Shown: positions 1 to 9,869 of the stretch, one piece after another
Layout: the number at the start of each line of letters is the position of its first letter
Position numbering within the stretch: position 1 is the stretch's first letter
NCBI GenBank assembly: GCA_030684515.1
Contig: JAUXVJ010000028.1
Coordinates: 1 to 52,605 of the forward strand
Origin: Actinomycetota bacterium
GTDB taxonomy: Bacteria > Actinomycetota > Actinomycetes > S36-B12
Length of the DNA: 52,605 nucleotides
Direction: 5' to 3'
Made by a program: the position numbers and the translations under genes
Notes under the pieces: generated by a model
The model's input: the letters and a program-made list of their open reading frames with translations, nothing else
Databases searched by the model: none
What the model was told of the DNA's origin: nothing

Positions 1-151
1 CGAGCCACCGACGCCTTCGAACGACCCTCAACCACAACAGCGGCTACCACCACACGTGCCAACGACATAACAGGACCCCCACCAAGAACGTCCTCTATGT
101 CTGGAGACACCCGTCCTGAATGTCAAGAACTCAGACACCTCATCGCCCACG

Positions 152-177
152 GATCCGATGTCCTCGGACATTGGATC
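152..177. repeat. Inverted repeat downstream of the GT2 gene
   Basis: Arms GATCCGATGTCC and GGACATTGGATC pair at 11 of 12 positions around a 2-nt centre, so it could fold into a hairpin. It lies about 45 nt beyond the stop of the minus-strand glycosyltransferase gene and could end that transcript, although no T-tract follows. No convincing coding sequence was found in positions 1-220; the frame open from position 1 has no recognisable motif. Confidence 0.35.
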
Positions 178-220
178 GAAACTACGCAGACGGATCCACA
201 AGGCTTCCGTCCGAGTCTGG

Positions 221-1507
221 CTATTTGGCCAGCGGCTCACGAGCAGTCTTCACCCATCCCTGTTGCCCGCGCAGCAATCGGTAGAAGCCCATGAAGGCCA
301 CCGGCCACATCACCCAGATGTAGATCATGTACGGCGCGAAGGCCATCAGACTGGCAAGAACTCCACGCCAACCCCGACCGCGAGCAAGCACGAGCACGCC
401 CAGACTCACCGGCCCCAGCGCGAGCATCACCATCACCACGGTCAGCCACAGATTACTCACCGGCAGAAATGGGAATCCAAAACCGACCCACAGGATCAGG
501 CCGGAAATCACCGCGACACCGACGACCAAGGTGAGCACCGGCAGCAACAAGCTGATCAGTGCGTCTACTCGCCGAATCCCAAGCAGGTGATGTGCGTTGA
601 GCCTGCGCAGGCTTCCCACCACCTGCAAATTGCCCTGCATCCATCGCGTGCGTTGCTTGTAGAGCCGCTTCAGACTATTGAGTCCTTGCTGATCAACCTG
701 CGTGAAAGCTTCCTGCTCCCCGAACCAACCGCGCGAGAGCAATCTCAGGCCAAGTTCCTGATCTTCTGTCAGGTAGTCAGACCAGGGTCCTGCATCGTTG
801 GCAACTGACTCAAGCGCGGCGAGCCGATTGAACTGTCCATTGCCGCCCATGAACGCTGCACCCCAGCGTGATCGGCCTGCCTGATACAGCCCGCCAAACA
901 CCTCGAATTCCAATTGCTGCATGCGGGTGAGGAAACTCGAGCGGTTATAGATGCGCACATTGACCTGCACGCCGCCGACACGAGGATTGTCGAAATGTCG
1001 GCCCACATATGCCGGTGCAGTTGTCGCCAGCCGGCCATCGGCATCAACAATGCCAACGATGACCTGCTCAGGCGTCCAGTGCCCGTATCTCTGGCTGCTC
1101 AACAAGTCATGAAGCAGGAATTGGTACGCGTCATCGAGCGCAGCGGCCTTGCCTTTGCGGGCGTTGGGAGCCACGCGGGTGTGCACGATGAGGTCATCAC
1201 CTGCGATCTGTTCAAGTACCTCGCCGGTGTTGTCATCAGATCCATCATTGATGACGATAATGATCTTGTTCGTCGCCTCAACTGCCCTCAGCCGGGCAAC
1301 GCTGTCCGCAATCGTGACCGCTTCATTCAGCGCCGGCACCATGAACGCCCACAGGTATGCGCTCTCATCTCCTTGCGGGCGGTTGCGCCAATGGCGGATG
1401 TAACCCGTGCCGGATGAGTAGAGCACGACCGTCCACGCGGCACCCAGGAGCACACTGAAGATGGCAATGTAATACCCAAGCCACACAATCCAGGTCAGCA
1501 CAACCAC
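221..1507 (-). CDS. Processive family 2 glycosyltransferase (membrane polysaccharide synthase)
   Basis: A 428-residue inverting GT2 enzyme of the BcsA/PgaC/HasA type, expected to polymerise a sugar from a nucleotide donor and extrude the chain. One membrane segment lies near residues 5-30, then the catalytic domain with a DGSDDNT donor-site motif, DADG (metal-binding DxD-type), TEDQE (catalytic base region) and QRTRW, the Q-x-x-R-W signature of processive synthases. About three membrane helices follow. There is no PilZ domain, so no direct cyclic-di-GMP control is visible. The GTG start at 1507 has an AGGA site 7 nt upstream. The gene follows the BcsB-like gene by 9 nt and is the last of a wecB - bcsB-like - GT2 operon. 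Family is secure; the polymer is unknown. Confidence 0.85.
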   Translation of the reverse strand: MVVLTWIVWLGYYIAIFSVLLGAAWTVVLYSSGTGYIRHWRNRPQGDESAYLWAFMVPALNEAVTIADSVARLRAVEATNKIIIVINDGSDDNTGEVLEQIAGDDLIVHTRVAPNARKGKAAALDDAYQFLLHDLLSSQRYGHWTPEQVIVGIVDADGRLATTAPAYVGRHFDNPRVGGVQVNVRIYNRSSFLTRMQQLEFEVFGGLYQAGRSRWGAAFMGGNGQFNRLAALESVANDAGPWSDYLTEDQELGLRLLSRGWFGEQEAFTQVDQQGLNSLKRLYKQRTRWMQGNLQVVGSLRRLNAHHLLGIRRVDALISLLLPVLTLVVGVAVISGLILWVGFGFPFLPVSNLWLTVVMVMLALGPVSLGVLVLARGRGWRGVLASLMAFAPYMIYIWVMWPVAFMGFYRLLRGQQGWVKTAREPLAK

Positions 1508-1516
1508 GGCACATTC

Positions 1517-3505
1517 CTAGCCCGTGGTAGAGGCGCCAGGCACCTCAGGTGCAGGGTCACGCGGTTTGCTGCGACTCCAGATGATGAGCCCAATGACGAG
1601 AAACGCCGATGCGATGATCCCGACGATCAGGAAGCTTCGTGTACTGGTTGTTGAGTCTGGCTCTGCTGGTAGCGCGATCTCCTGCAGCTGTCCGGTGGCG
1701 CCCATGGACACCACCTGCCCGGTCAACTGCGCCCATCGACCAATTCCGGTAGCGATCTGATCAGCAAACTGCACATTGAGCAGCAATGCAGCTTGACCCG
1801 CACTTGAAGTCAGATCGGTGGGAATCGGGCCGAGAATGACGACGTCACGCTTATTGCTGTAGAAGGCCTGTGCCAACGCAAGAGGTCCAGGAAGCGCAGC
1901 TGAGAATCGCGGCGCCGGGTCGCCGACAGAGATCAGATCGTTGATCGTCAGCGGAGCGCCGAGCGTGTCCGTATCAGCAGCACTCGCACCGAGCAGTACA
2001 CCGGCGAGCCCAGCCGCCTTGAATTCATCGGCCGACATCAGATTGACCGCCAGTTGCTCAGGCGTAGCGGACTCCAGCGCAGCGACCAGGTCTCCGGCTT
2101 GCTGTAGTAGTGAGGCTGGATCGCCTGCCGTGCCGATGCCAATCGGAATAGTGGATCCGAGAACCTGCGGGAAGCGCTCAAAGCCAGGTGGCACCGAGTC
2201 ACCGGAGGTCGGGATCACAAAGCTCTGCGCAGTATCGATGTCCAGACGAGCGGACAGTGGCTGCGGGGTGCACTCGCCTGACGTCGGCACGTATGACAAC
2301 TGGATCCCCAGTTGATTGTTGCGTCGTAGCTGTTCCGCTGAGATGTTGATCTGCGGAGTGAGGGCGGTCTTGCTCGACATGCCAATCGAGTCAATGAGCG
2401 TGCCGTTCCAGGTGAAGTCAATGCGGCCTGATGCGCCCTCCGGCAGCGGTGTGATCACTCCGGCAAGGTTGATCTGCACGGCGGACAGGGACTGCCCAAA
2501 GGCCGGCTGATCGATTGCGATCACGCTTTGCAAGGTGCCAACACCGGTCATCGAGAGATTGGACGCACCGAGGTCGGCAAGTGATGTCTTGCCGGTGGCC
2601 GGTGCCCAATCAGGGGTTCCGGCCACATTCTCAAGCTTCCTGCCTTCGAATAGCGACAATGCCGGATCGGCCAGCGCGAAGGCGGTGCTCGCCAAGGTGT
2701 CTGGCGGCCCAGTCAGATAAAGCGAACCGTCGGATCGCACCTCAAGAGTGCCTCCCGAAGTTGTGGCAGGCGACTGGCTTGAGCCTCCAGTCGTACTGGT
2801 ATCTGTGACTGCTTGCACCATCACCGTGCGATTAAGGAAATCATCGTCAGGCGCATCGTCAGACACGAGCAATTTCACAATGGTCGGTACTGGATAGATG
2901 TGCACGAGCGAAGCCACGGCATCCAGAGCAGCCTGCTGTTCGGCCACAGTCGCCTTCGTGCCCACTTGCACCGTCAACTTCGTGAGTCCTGGCGACAGGA
3001 AGGTCCCGATCGTTGATGGCGGAGTCACCGGATGCGAATAGGTCAGGCGCGCGTTGGCAAGTGTTGCTGTTGAGGTGCTGTCAACAAAGCAGTCGGCTTG
3101 TGGGTCCAATTGCACATACATGCCGATCACGACGAGTCCTTTGTCAACGTCGTCCGCGTTCGCTACCGCACGTATCGGGCCACCAGTTCGCGCAGGAACC
3201 TGCGCTATCCGTCGCCCGTTGATGGTGACGACGATCGTCCCGTCATAAGTAAAGGTGCTGCGGACGTTTGCTTCGAAAACAATCGGTGTTGCACTGTCTG
3301 GCAGAGTCACCGCGACACTCGAAGACCCGCCGCCTCCTTTGACACTGAGTACGTACGGAAGTCCGGTGCTTGCAACGGCCGCGCCCGCCGGTGCGTCGTT
3401 CGCGGCCCAGACCGCGCCGGACGTGCCGAACAGCAAACTCAGCGCAATGACCAGGGAACTGCTTCGACGCACCAACCCGACAGAACTCCTTGAACGCACG
3501 GTCAT
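1517..3505 (-). CDS. BcsB-like secreted, membrane-anchored polysaccharide synthase subunit
   Basis: A 662-residue exported protein with a signal peptide (residues 1-35, cleavage after AWA), a long extracytoplasmic beta-rich region and one C-terminal membrane helix (about 630-650) followed by a basic tail. Repeated segments of the type amphipathic strand, NG-x-x-I turn and N-x-L-x-I strand (for example around TINGRRI and RRNNQLGIQL) resemble the paired carbohydrate-binding/flavodoxin-like modules of BcsB. Its position directly before a processive GT2 gene supports a BcsA-BcsB-like pair. Its ATG overlaps the stop of wecB by one base (TGATG), so translation is probably coupled. BcsB proteins diverge strongly, so the assignment rests on architecture and context. 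Confidence 0.65.
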   Translation of the reverse strand: MTVRSRSSVGLVRRSSSLVIALSLLFGTSGAVWAANDAPAGAAVASTGLPYVLSVKGGGGSSSVAVTLPDSATPIVFEANVRSTFTYDGTIVVTINGRRIAQVPARTGGPIRAVANADDVDKGLVVIGMYVQLDPQADCFVDSTSTATLANARLTYSHPVTPPSTIGTFLSPGLTKLTVQVGTKATVAEQQAALDAVASLVHIYPVPTIVKLLVSDDAPDDDFLNRTVMVQAVTDTSTTGGSSQSPATTSGGTLEVRSDGSLYLTGPPDTLASTAFALADPALSLFEGRKLENVAGTPDWAPATGKTSLADLGASNLSMTGVGTLQSVIAIDQPAFGQSLSAVQINLAGVITPLPEGASGRIDFTWNGTLIDSIGMSSKTALTPQINISAEQLRRNNQLGIQLSYVPTSGECTPQPLSARLDIDTAQSFVIPTSGDSVPPGFERFPQVLGSTIPIGIGTAGDPASLLQQAGDLVAALESATPEQLAVNLMSADEFKAAGLAGVLLGASAADTDTLGAPLTINDLISVGDPAPRFSAALPGPLALAQAFYSNKRDVVILGPIPTDLTSSAGQAALLLNVQFADQIATGIGRWAQLTGQVVSMGATGQLQEIALPAEPDSTTSTRSFLIVGIIASAFLVIGLIIWSRSKPRDPAPEVPGASTTG

Positions 3506-4845
3506 CAGATGCGATCACTCGAGGAATCCAGATCACTGGATTCAAACGCGTATCCAGCATCGGCCAACACCGAATCGCGATTGAACGGAGGGCCGAACTG
3601 CTGGGGCGCAGGGGCATTGAAGATCAAGTGCTCAAAAGCCTGCACGATACGCTCCGATGCGAAGCCATCGCCGAATGGATTCTGTGCTCCTTGCATCTTT
3701 GCGTATGCAACCGGATTGTTGAGCAGCTCCAAGGCCTCGGCGGCGATCACATCGGGATTGGTGCCCACCATGCGCAGGGTTCCGGCAACCACGCCCTCTG
3801 CGCGCTCAGTGGTGTCACGACACACCAGCACGGGTGTGCCGACGCTTGGACCCTCCTCCTGTATTCCACCGGAGTCGGTGATGGCCAGCTTGGCCAGTTT
3901 CAAGAGCCGAGCAAAGGTCACATAGTCGAGGGCATCGGACAGCACCACATTGGGCAGGTTCTCCAACGGCGGCTGCACGTAGGCACGCACTCTGGGATTC
4001 GGATGCAGTGGAAGCACGATGGTGATGTCCGGCCGGGCGACTGCGATCCGTCGCACGCCTTCGGCGATGCCCTGAAGACCCGCCCCCCAGCTCTCGCGTC
4101 GATGCGCCGTGACCAGCACGAGCCCGCGTCCGTCTTCGAGACCTTCGAGCCGGGCGTCTGGCCAAGGCAGGTCCAGGGACGCCGCCCACTTGAGGGCATC
4201 GATACCGGTGTTGCCTGTGACGAACACGGTGTCCGGATTGACTCCCTCCCGGACCAGCGCATCGCGGTTCTTGCTCGTGGGTGACAAGTGCAGCGAAGCG
4301 ATGCAGCTGAGGAGGGTGCGGTTGAGCTCTTCGGGAAATGGCGAGTTGCGGTTGCCTGTGCGCAGTCCTGCCTCAAGGTGCACGACGGGTAGTCGGGCCT
4401 GGATGGAAGCCAGACCGGCAGCAAACGCCGAACTGGTATCCCCGTGCACGACCACGAAGCCGGGAAACTGTCGCTCGCCTGCCTCAGAAGCCAGGCCCAT
4501 ACGAGGACGAGAGCGACGCTCGGCCCGGCCTCCCCTGAAATCTCCCAGCAGGTCATCGATGCCCTTGATCGTGGCAACACAGACGTCATTGATCGTCTGA
4601 CCCGGCATGCCGATCGCCAGGTCCGCATGCGGGGTGACACCCGCGAGAGCCAGCACGGGATCCACGAGATCCCGATGCTGCCCTGTCGTCACGACGTAGG
4701 GCTCAATGAGCTTGGACTTGCGAAGCGCGATCAGAATCGGCACGAGCTTGATTGCTTCTGGTCGAGTTCCGATCACGATCAGGCAACGCACCTTGGGCTG
4801 CGCCGAACCACGCCGATCACTGACTTCTGCTGTCTGCTCACTCAC
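3505..4845 (-). CDS. wecB: UDP-N-acetylglucosamine 2-epimerase (non-hydrolysing)
   Basis: Converts UDP-GlcNAc to UDP-ManNAc in the cytoplasm. The family motifs appear in order: GTRPEAIKLVP at the N terminus, HGDTSSAF, HLEAGLRT, FPEELNR, TGNTGIDAL, TAHRRESWG, PLHPNP, and DSGGIQEEGPSVGTP with the catalytic-site Glu residues. A short low-complexity N-terminal extension precedes the domain; I chose the GTG at 4845, but a TTG at 4866 is also open, so the start is uncertain. An insertion of about 20 residues rich in Arg (after DLLGDF) is unusual. As first gene of the exopolysaccharide operon it suggests the downstream synthase uses UDP-ManNAc, or UDP-GlcNAc with epimerisation as a side branch. Confidence 0.9.
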   Translation of the reverse strand: MSEQTAEVSDRRGSAQPKVRCLIVIGTRPEAIKLVPILIALRKSKLIEPYVVTTGQHRDLVDPVLALAGVTPHADLAIGMPGQTINDVCVATIKGIDDLLGDFRGGRAERRSRPRMGLASEAGERQFPGFVVVHGDTSSAFAAGLASIQARLPVVHLEAGLRTGNRNSPFPEELNRTLLSCIASLHLSPTSKNRDALVREGVNPDTVFVTGNTGIDALKWAASLDLPWPDARLEGLEDGRGLVLVTAHRRESWGAGLQGIAEGVRRIAVARPDITIVLPLHPNPRVRAYVQPPLENLPNVVLSDALDYVTFARLLKLAKLAITDSGGIQEEGPSVGTPVLVCRDTTERAEGVVAGTLRMVGTNPDVIAAEALELLNNPVAYAKMQGAQNPFGDGFASERIVQAFEHLIFNAPAPQQFGPPFNRDSVLADAGYAFESSDLDSSSDRI

Positions 4846-4883
4846 ACCGCCAGTATGTCCGACCAATATGTCATTTGCGTGAC

Positions 4884-5354
4884 TTACCCGAGCCTTGCAA
4901 TTGCATTTTCGTACTCGCGCGGATCACGTTCATCGGCCGGCCCGTTCAGCAGCGACCAGACGATGTTGCCTTTGCGATTGACTAGAAAGCTACCCCGCAT
5001 CGCAAAACCCTTGTCATCAAGTAGGACTCCGTATTCGCGACACACAGCTCCATGTGGCCAGAAGTCACTGAGCAAGTCGAGGGTGAGCTGCTCGCGGGTG
5101 GCGAACTCGGCGAGCGCATACGGACTGTCACAGGAGATCCCGAGCACTGTCACCCCGCGGTGCTCAAATGCCTTGACCTTGGACTGGAGCGCCCTGAATT
5201 CGCTGGAGCATACCTCTGTGAAGGCAAAGGGAAAGAACACCAACAACACCGCCCGCTGCTCACGCAAGTCCTGCAGACGCACTTTGCCCCCGCGATGATC
5301 CGGGAGTTGGAAATCGGGTGCCTGAACGCCAATTGCAAGACCAATGGATGGCAT
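4884..5354 (-). CDS. ahpE: AhpE-type peroxiredoxin
   Basis: A 156-residue thiol peroxidase of the AhpC/TSA family, reducing hydroperoxides. The peroxidatic Cys is in the FPFAFTEVC motif (about residue 49), the AhpE/bacterioferritin-comigratory signature; the length matches the mycobacterial AhpE of about 153 residues. Translation could be extended upstream in frame to 5486, but that would run into the DUF3052 gene and add basic, low-complexity sequence, so I chose the ATG at 5354. The 13-nt gap to the DUF3052 gene and the same order next to aceE in mycobacteria support the symbol and an operon. Confidence 0.85.
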   Translation of the reverse strand: MPSIGLAIGVQAPDFQLPDHRGGKVRLQDLREQRAVLLVFFPFAFTEVCSSEFRALQSKVKAFEHRGVTVLGISCDSPYALAEFATREQLTLDLLSDFWPHGAVCREYGVLLDDKGFAMRGSFLVNRKGNIVWSLLNGPADERDPREYENAIARLG

Positions 5355-5367
5355 TGCGAGACGCGAT

Positions 5368-5787
5368 CTATCGCTTGGCGCGCGGAGCAACCAGTCGAGT
5401 GCCCTGCCAGTTGGAGCCGGCGCTGATGGTGCTCGTCTGCTGCAAGCCAGCCGTCGGAGCTGCGTCAGCGATGTCTTCGGGCTCAATATGTCCCGCTCGA
5501 CCGGGCTTGGGCGTCATCAGCCACACGACCCCGTGATCGGTGAGGGGGTGGATGGCATCCATCAATGCATCGATGAGGTCGCCATCCTCGTCACGCCACC
5601 ACATGAGCACGACATCGACCACGTCATCAAAGTCCTCATCGACGAGCTCATCGTCGATGAGCGCCTCAATCGATGTGCGCAGATCCAGATCGACATCATC
5701 GTCGAATCCGATCTCCTGAACGGTCATGCCAACTTCAATCCCCAGACGGACCGCACGTTGCCGTGCCCCGTCCTGATCCGCGGCCAC
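5368..5787 (-). CDS. DUF3052 family protein
   Basis: A 139-residue acidic protein of the actinobacterial DUF3052 family. It begins with the LGIEVGMTVQEIG segment and carries an extremely Asp/Glu-rich middle (residues about 28-70) followed by LMWWRDEDGDL and a WLMTPKPGR strand. No biochemical role is established that I know of. The GTG at 5787 is preferred because GGAGAGG sits 4-5 nt upstream; a TTG at 5790 is the alternative. It precedes ahpE on the minus strand and is divergent from aceE, an arrangement also found in mycobacteria (near Rv2239c), so it may share regulation with either. Confidence 0.8.
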   Translation of the reverse strand: MAADQDGARQRAVRLGIEVGMTVQEIGFDDDVDLDLRTSIEALIDDELVDEDFDDVVDVVLMWWRDEDGDLIDALMDAIHPLTDHGVVWLMTPKPGRAGHIEPEDIADAAPTAGLQQTSTISAGSNWQGTRLVAPRAKR

Positions 5788-6006
5788 CAAGCCTCTCCAT
5801 TCCTCTTCACTTCAGGCCTCGGCCTGCTCATGCGCCGCTAGTTCACCGGACCCGGGGCAGAATGGCAAGTGGGAGCGCCAAAGATCTCTGGAATCTCCCC
5901 CAAATCCACCCGCCCTAGCACGGTGCGCAAGGATGATGGTCGGCACACCACCGTCACTCGGCAACCCGGCGATCCCGGAATCCGACCAAGCGAAGGGTCC
6001 GACCAA

Positions 6007-8733
6007 ATGACACCCGCACGTGACCGCGAAGCACTCCTTTCCGGAGGGCTTCCGACTCAATACGTCGACATTGACGCCGAGGAAACTGGCGAATGGATCG
6101 ACTCCTTCGACAATCTCGTCATCAATAGCGGCAACAACCGAGCTCGGTACATCATGCTCTCGCTGTTGCGAAGAGCCGCTGAACGCAACGTCGGTGTGCC
6201 AAGCCTGCGCAGCACCGACTACATCAACAGCATTCCTCCTGAACAGGAGCCAACGTTCCCTGGTGACGAATCAATAGAACACCGCATTCGTCAGATCATC
6301 CGGTGGAACGCCGCGATCATGGTGCATCGCGCCCAACGACCTGGAGTTGGAGTCGGCGGGCATATCTCCAGTTACGCCTCAAGCGCCACGCTGATCGAAG
6401 TCGGTTTCAATCACTTCTTCCGCGGCCCTGATCACAGCGGCGGCGGCGACCAGGTCTTCTTCCAAGGCCACGCCTCCCCGGGCATCTATGCGCGGGCCTT
6501 CCTCGAAGGTCGACTGACGGCGACTCAGCTCGACGGTTTCCGACAGGAGGCCTCTGGCCCCGGGCTGCCGTCATACCCACACCCACGTCTCATGCCCGAC
6601 TTCTGGCAGTTCCCAACGGTCTCGATGGGGATCGGCCCGCTCAATGCGATCTACCAGGCCCGGTACAACAAGTACCTCGCCCATCGTGGAATCAAAGACA
6701 CATCAGATCAGCATGTGTGGGCCTTCCTCGGCGATGGCGAGATGGATGAAGTCGACGCAGTCGGCGCGCTGACTCTGGCGGCCCGCGAAGAACTCGACAA
6801 CCTCACCTTCGTGGTCAACTGCAATCTGCAACGCCTCGACGGACCCGTGCGCGGAAACGGCAAGATCATCCAGGAGCTGGAGAGCCTGTTCCGAGGAGCC
6901 GGCTGGAATGTCCTGAAGGTGGTGTGGGGTCGCAAGTGGGACGAGCTGCTTGCCGCCGACCGCGAAGGTGCACTTGTCAACTTGATGAACAACACCGTCG
7001 ACGGTGATTTCCAGACCTTCAAGGCAGAAGATGGCGCCTTTGTTCGCGAGCACTTCTTTGGACGCGATCCACGTACCGCCAAACTGGTAGAGACCTGGAG
7101 CGACGACGATATCTGGGCCTTGCGTCGCGGCGGTCACGACTATCGCAAGATGTACGCGGCATACAACGCCGCAATGCAGGTCAAGGGCCAGCCCACCGTG
7201 ATCCTTGCCAAGACGGTGAAGGGTTGGTCGCTTGGCTCGCATTTCGAGGGCCGCAACTCAACTCACCAGATGAAGAAGCTCACCCTCGAGGATCTCCTGA
7301 GTTTCCGCGACCGGATGCAGATTCCGATTCCGGACAGTGAGATGGATCCCTATCTCCCGCCGTACTACCACCCCGGCCCAGACGACGAGGCGGTGCAATA
7401 TGTGCAGCACGCGCGCCGTCGGCTCGGCGGTCCAGTTCCCGCGCGCAGAGTTGTGAATGAACCGCTTGTCCTGCCCCCGCTATCGTCCTATGAGGTAGCC
7501 AAGCGCGGCTCGGGCAATCAAGAAGTCGCAACGACCATGGCCTTCGTGCGCCTGCTCAAGGACCTCATGAAGGATCCCAACATCGGGCATCGATTCGTGC
7601 CAATCATCCCTGACGAAGCCCGCACCTTTGGCATGGATTCTCTTTTCCCGACCGCCAAGATCTACTCCCCTCACGGTCAGCAGTACATGTCCGTTGACCG
7701 CGATCTTGTGCTGTCCTACAAGGAGTCGGTGACCGGACAGATCCTGCATGAAGGCATCAACGAAGCTGGGTCCACTGCTTCGTTCACCGCAGTCGGCACC
7801 TCCTACGCCACGCATGGTCAGCCGATGATCCCGATCTACATCTTCTATTCAATGTTCGGATTCCAGCGCACAGGTGATGCCTTCTGGGCGGCGATGGATC
7901 AGATGGCTCGCGGCTTTGTTCTCGGCGCCACGGCTGGTCGCACTACCTTGAATGGTGAAGGCCTCCAGCACCAAGACGGTCACTCACTCCTACTGGCAAG
8001 CACCAACCCAGGTGTCGTTGCCTATGACGCGGCCTACTCCTACGAGATTGCCCACATCTTCCGCGATGGACTGCGTCGAATGTATGGCGAGAATCCCGAG
8101 AACATCTACTACTACTTGACGATCTACAACGAGCCCTACCAGCAGCCAGCCGAACCAGAAGATGTGGACGTCGATGGCATTTTGCGAGGCATGCACTTGC
8201 TGCGCGAGGCAAGCGGCGAAGGTCCTCGCGTGCAACTTCTCGCAAGCGGAGTTGGCGTGCCCTGGGCGCTGCGCGCAAGCGATCTCCTGCGCGAGGAATG
8301 GGGGGTTCAGGCCGATGTCTGGTCGGTCACCTCATGGAATGAGTTGCGTCGCGACGGTCTGGCAGTGGATCGTCACAATCTGCTGAACCCAGAAGGTGAG
8401 GCACGCACCGCCTATGTGACGCAAAGACTGGCCGGCCGTCCGGGCCCGGTCATCGCAGTGTCGGACTACATGCGCGCAGTGCAGGATCAGATTCGTGAAT
8501 GGGTCGACCAGCCATTCGTGTCACTGGGCACCGATGGCTGGGGGATGTCCGACACGCGCGGTGCATTGCGTCGTCACTTCCTTGTTGATGCCGAATCCAT
8601 CGTCGTGCAATCACTCAGCATGCTGAGCAAGCACCACGACTTCGATCGAGCTCGTGTTGCCGAGGCGATCGTGCGCTACCAACTGCATGATCCAGGTGCC
8701 GCCTCCGCCGGAAACACAGAAGGCTCAGGCTGA
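6007..8733 (+). CDS. aceE: Pyruvate dehydrogenase E1 component, homodimeric type
   Basis: Thiamine-diphosphate-dependent E1 subunit that decarboxylates pyruvate and acetylates the E2 lipoyl domain to feed acetyl-CoA production. The 908-residue product has the AceE landmarks: an N-terminal region with GGHISSYAS, the ThDP/Mg motif GDGEMDE with the later [14 protein letters not shown], and the transketolase-like second half with [11 protein letters not shown] and GLQHQDGHS. The frame opens at 5869, but the ATG at 6007 is preceded by GAAGGG about 9 nt upstream and matches the usual N terminus. It is followed 1 nt after its stop by the iron-transporter gene. The 216-nt divergent gap to the DUF3052 gene should hold its promoter. 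Confidence 0.95.
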   Translation: MTPARDREALLSGGLPTQYVDIDAEETGEWIDSFDNLVINSGNNRARYIMLSLLRRAAERNVGVPSLRSTDYINSIPPEQEPTFPGDESIEHRIRQIIRWNAAIMVHRAQRPGVGVGGHISSYASSATLIEVGFNHFFRGPDHSGGGDQVFFQGHASPGIYARAFLEGRLTATQLDGFRQEASGPGLPSYPHPRLMPDFWQFPTVSMGIGPLNAIYQARYNKYLAHRGIKDTSDQHVWAFLGDGEMDEVDAVGALTLAAREELDNLTFVVNCNLQRLDGPVRGNGKIIQELESLFRGAGWNVLKVVWGRKWDELLAADREGALVNLMNNTVDGDFQTFKAEDGAFVREHFFGRDPRTAKLVETWSDDDIWALRRGGHDYRKMYAAYNAAMQVKGQPTVILAKTVKGWSLGSHFEGRNSTHQMKKLTLEDLLSFRDRMQIPIPDSEMDPYLPPYYHPGPDDEAVQYVQHARRRLGGPVPARRVVNEPLVLPPLSSYEVAKRGSGNQEVATTMAFVRLLKDLMKDPNIGHRFVPIIPDEARTFGMDSLFPTAKIYSPHGQQYMSVDRDLVLSYKESVTGQILHEGINEAGSTASFTAVGTSYATHGQPMIPIYIFYSMFGFQRTGDAFWAAMDQMARGFVLGATAGRTTLNGEGLQHQDGHSLLLASTNPGVVAYDAAYSYEIAHIFRDGLRRMYGENPENIYYYLTIYNEPYQQPAEPEDVDVDGILRGMHLLREASGEGPRVQLLASGVGVPWALRASDLLREEWGVQADVWSVTSWNELRRDGLAVDRHNLLNPEGEARTAYVTQRLAGRPGPVIAVSDYMRAVQDQIREWVDQPFVSLGTDGWGMSDTRGALRRHFLVDAESIVVQSLSMLSKHHDFDRARVAEAIVRYQLHDPGAASAGNTEGSG

Positions 8734-8734
8734 G

Positions 8735-9868
8735 GTGGCGAACGATCCCAAGCGATTCCTGCGTTACCTCGAGGAGGAACGCAAGGCCGCTTTGCTGTAT
8801 CGATCTCTGGCCGATACTTTGGATGGCGAGCGGCAAGAGGCGCTGTATGAACTGGCAGACATCGAGGATCGACATGCCAGGCACTGGATTGCGAAACTGA
8901 CTCAGGCAGGTATTGAAGTGCCTGAACCGCCCACCTCGATGCACGCCGACGACGCCGCACTCGTTGCGCGCGCGAACGCTCTCGGTGTCGACCATGTGCT
9001 CGCCCATCTTGAGCAGGCCGAGTCTGAGGCCACGTCGCTGTACGACGATGAACCCGAGGCTCCCGACTCCATGGTGCGCGAAGAGGCCTGGCACATGGAG
9101 GCGTTCCAGCGGATGCGCTCCGATGGCCCGGTCCTACCGATTCGCGGAGCACTGCGCGCTCCAGGGCCCGACAACATGGAACCCTGGCATCGCGGTGACA
9201 ATTCTGGCAGCGCTCGGGCCGCCGTGTTCGGCATCAGCGATGGTCTTGTCTCAAATACTGCGCTGGTCATGGGATTTGCCGGTGCCAATCCCGACAGCAG
9301 AACGATCTTGTTCGCGGGCTTTGCCGGCTTGCTCGCTGGAGCCTTCTCAATGGCAGCGGGTGAATACGTCAGCGTTGCCAGCCAGCGGGATCTGTTCCGT
9401 CGGGAGATTGATCGCGAGGCGATGGAGATTGCCACCAAGCCTGAGGAAGAGCAGAAGGAACTGGAGCTCATCTACCGTGCCAAGGGAGTTCCGCGAGATG
9501 TCGCAGAGGCAACTGCTGCCAGCATCATGCAGGATCCCAAGAAGGCGCTCGACACCTTGGTCCGCGAGGAGTTGGGACTCAATCCCGATGAACTTGGAGC
9601 GCCCGTGCGCGTAGCTGTCTTCAGCTTCACAGCCTTCACAATCGGAGCCTTCGTGCCGGTGTTGCCCTACCTCATTACATCCGGCACCTTGGCCCTGTGG
9701 CTGACCATCATCTTGTCGACAATCTCCCTGCTCGTCGTCGGCGGAATTGTGGGTCGGCTTTCCGGCCGCGGCGTGACCTTCAGTGCTCTGCGTCAATTGA
9801 TGTGGGGGGCTGGTGCAGCCGCTGTCACTTTCGTCGTCGGTTCGCTCATCGGCACGAGCACCGGCTGA
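8735..9868 (+). CDS. Ferritin-like/VIT1 fusion membrane iron transporter
   Basis: A 377-residue protein with an N-terminal four-helix ferritin-like (rubrerythrin-type) diiron domain (residues about 1-130; ligand-like EEER, ELADIEDRH and EEAWH) and a C-terminal VIT1/CCC1 membrane domain (FGISDGLVSNTALVMG, a charged cytoplasmic insert, then three hydrophobic helices). The architecture matches erythrin-VIT proteins such as MbfA, which export iron or manganese; direction here is inference. The GTG at 8735 comes 1 nt after the aceE stop with AGAAGG upstream; an in-frame ATG at 8687 inside aceE is the alternative. Its stop overlaps neither neighbour, but fasR starts 1 nt later, so aceE, this gene and fasR are probably co-transcribed. 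Confidence 0.85.
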   Translation: MANDPKRFLRYLEEERKAALLYRSLADTLDGERQEALYELADIEDRHARHWIAKLTQAGIEVPEPPTSMHADDAALVARANALGVDHVLAHLEQAESEATSLYDDEPEAPDSMVREEAWHMEAFQRMRSDGPVLPIRGALRAPGPDNMEPWHRGDNSGSARAAVFGISDGLVSNTALVMGFAGANPDSRTILFAGFAGLLAGAFSMAAGEYVSVASQRDLFRREIDREAMEIATKPEEEQKELELIYRAKGVPRDVAEATAASIMQDPKKALDTLVREELGLNPDELGAPVRVAVFSFTAFTIGAFVPVLPYLITSGTLALWLTIILSTISLLVVGGIVGRLSGRGVTFSALRQLMWGAGAAAVTFVVGSLIGTSTG

Positions 9869-9869
9869 T

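Noticed and set aside
1-220. Possible 3' end of a gene entering from the left
   Set aside because: A frame is open from position 1, but it has no recognisable motif and biased low-complexity content; insufficient support.
158-808. Long plus-strand open frame of 216 codons
   Set aside because: It lies opposite the GT2 gene, is His/Gln-rich low-complexity sequence and has no motif; a shadow of the real gene.
3490-4284. 264-codon plus-strand frame inside wecB
   Set aside because: Antisense to a clearly conserved epimerase, with His/Gly-rich composition typical of antisense shadows.
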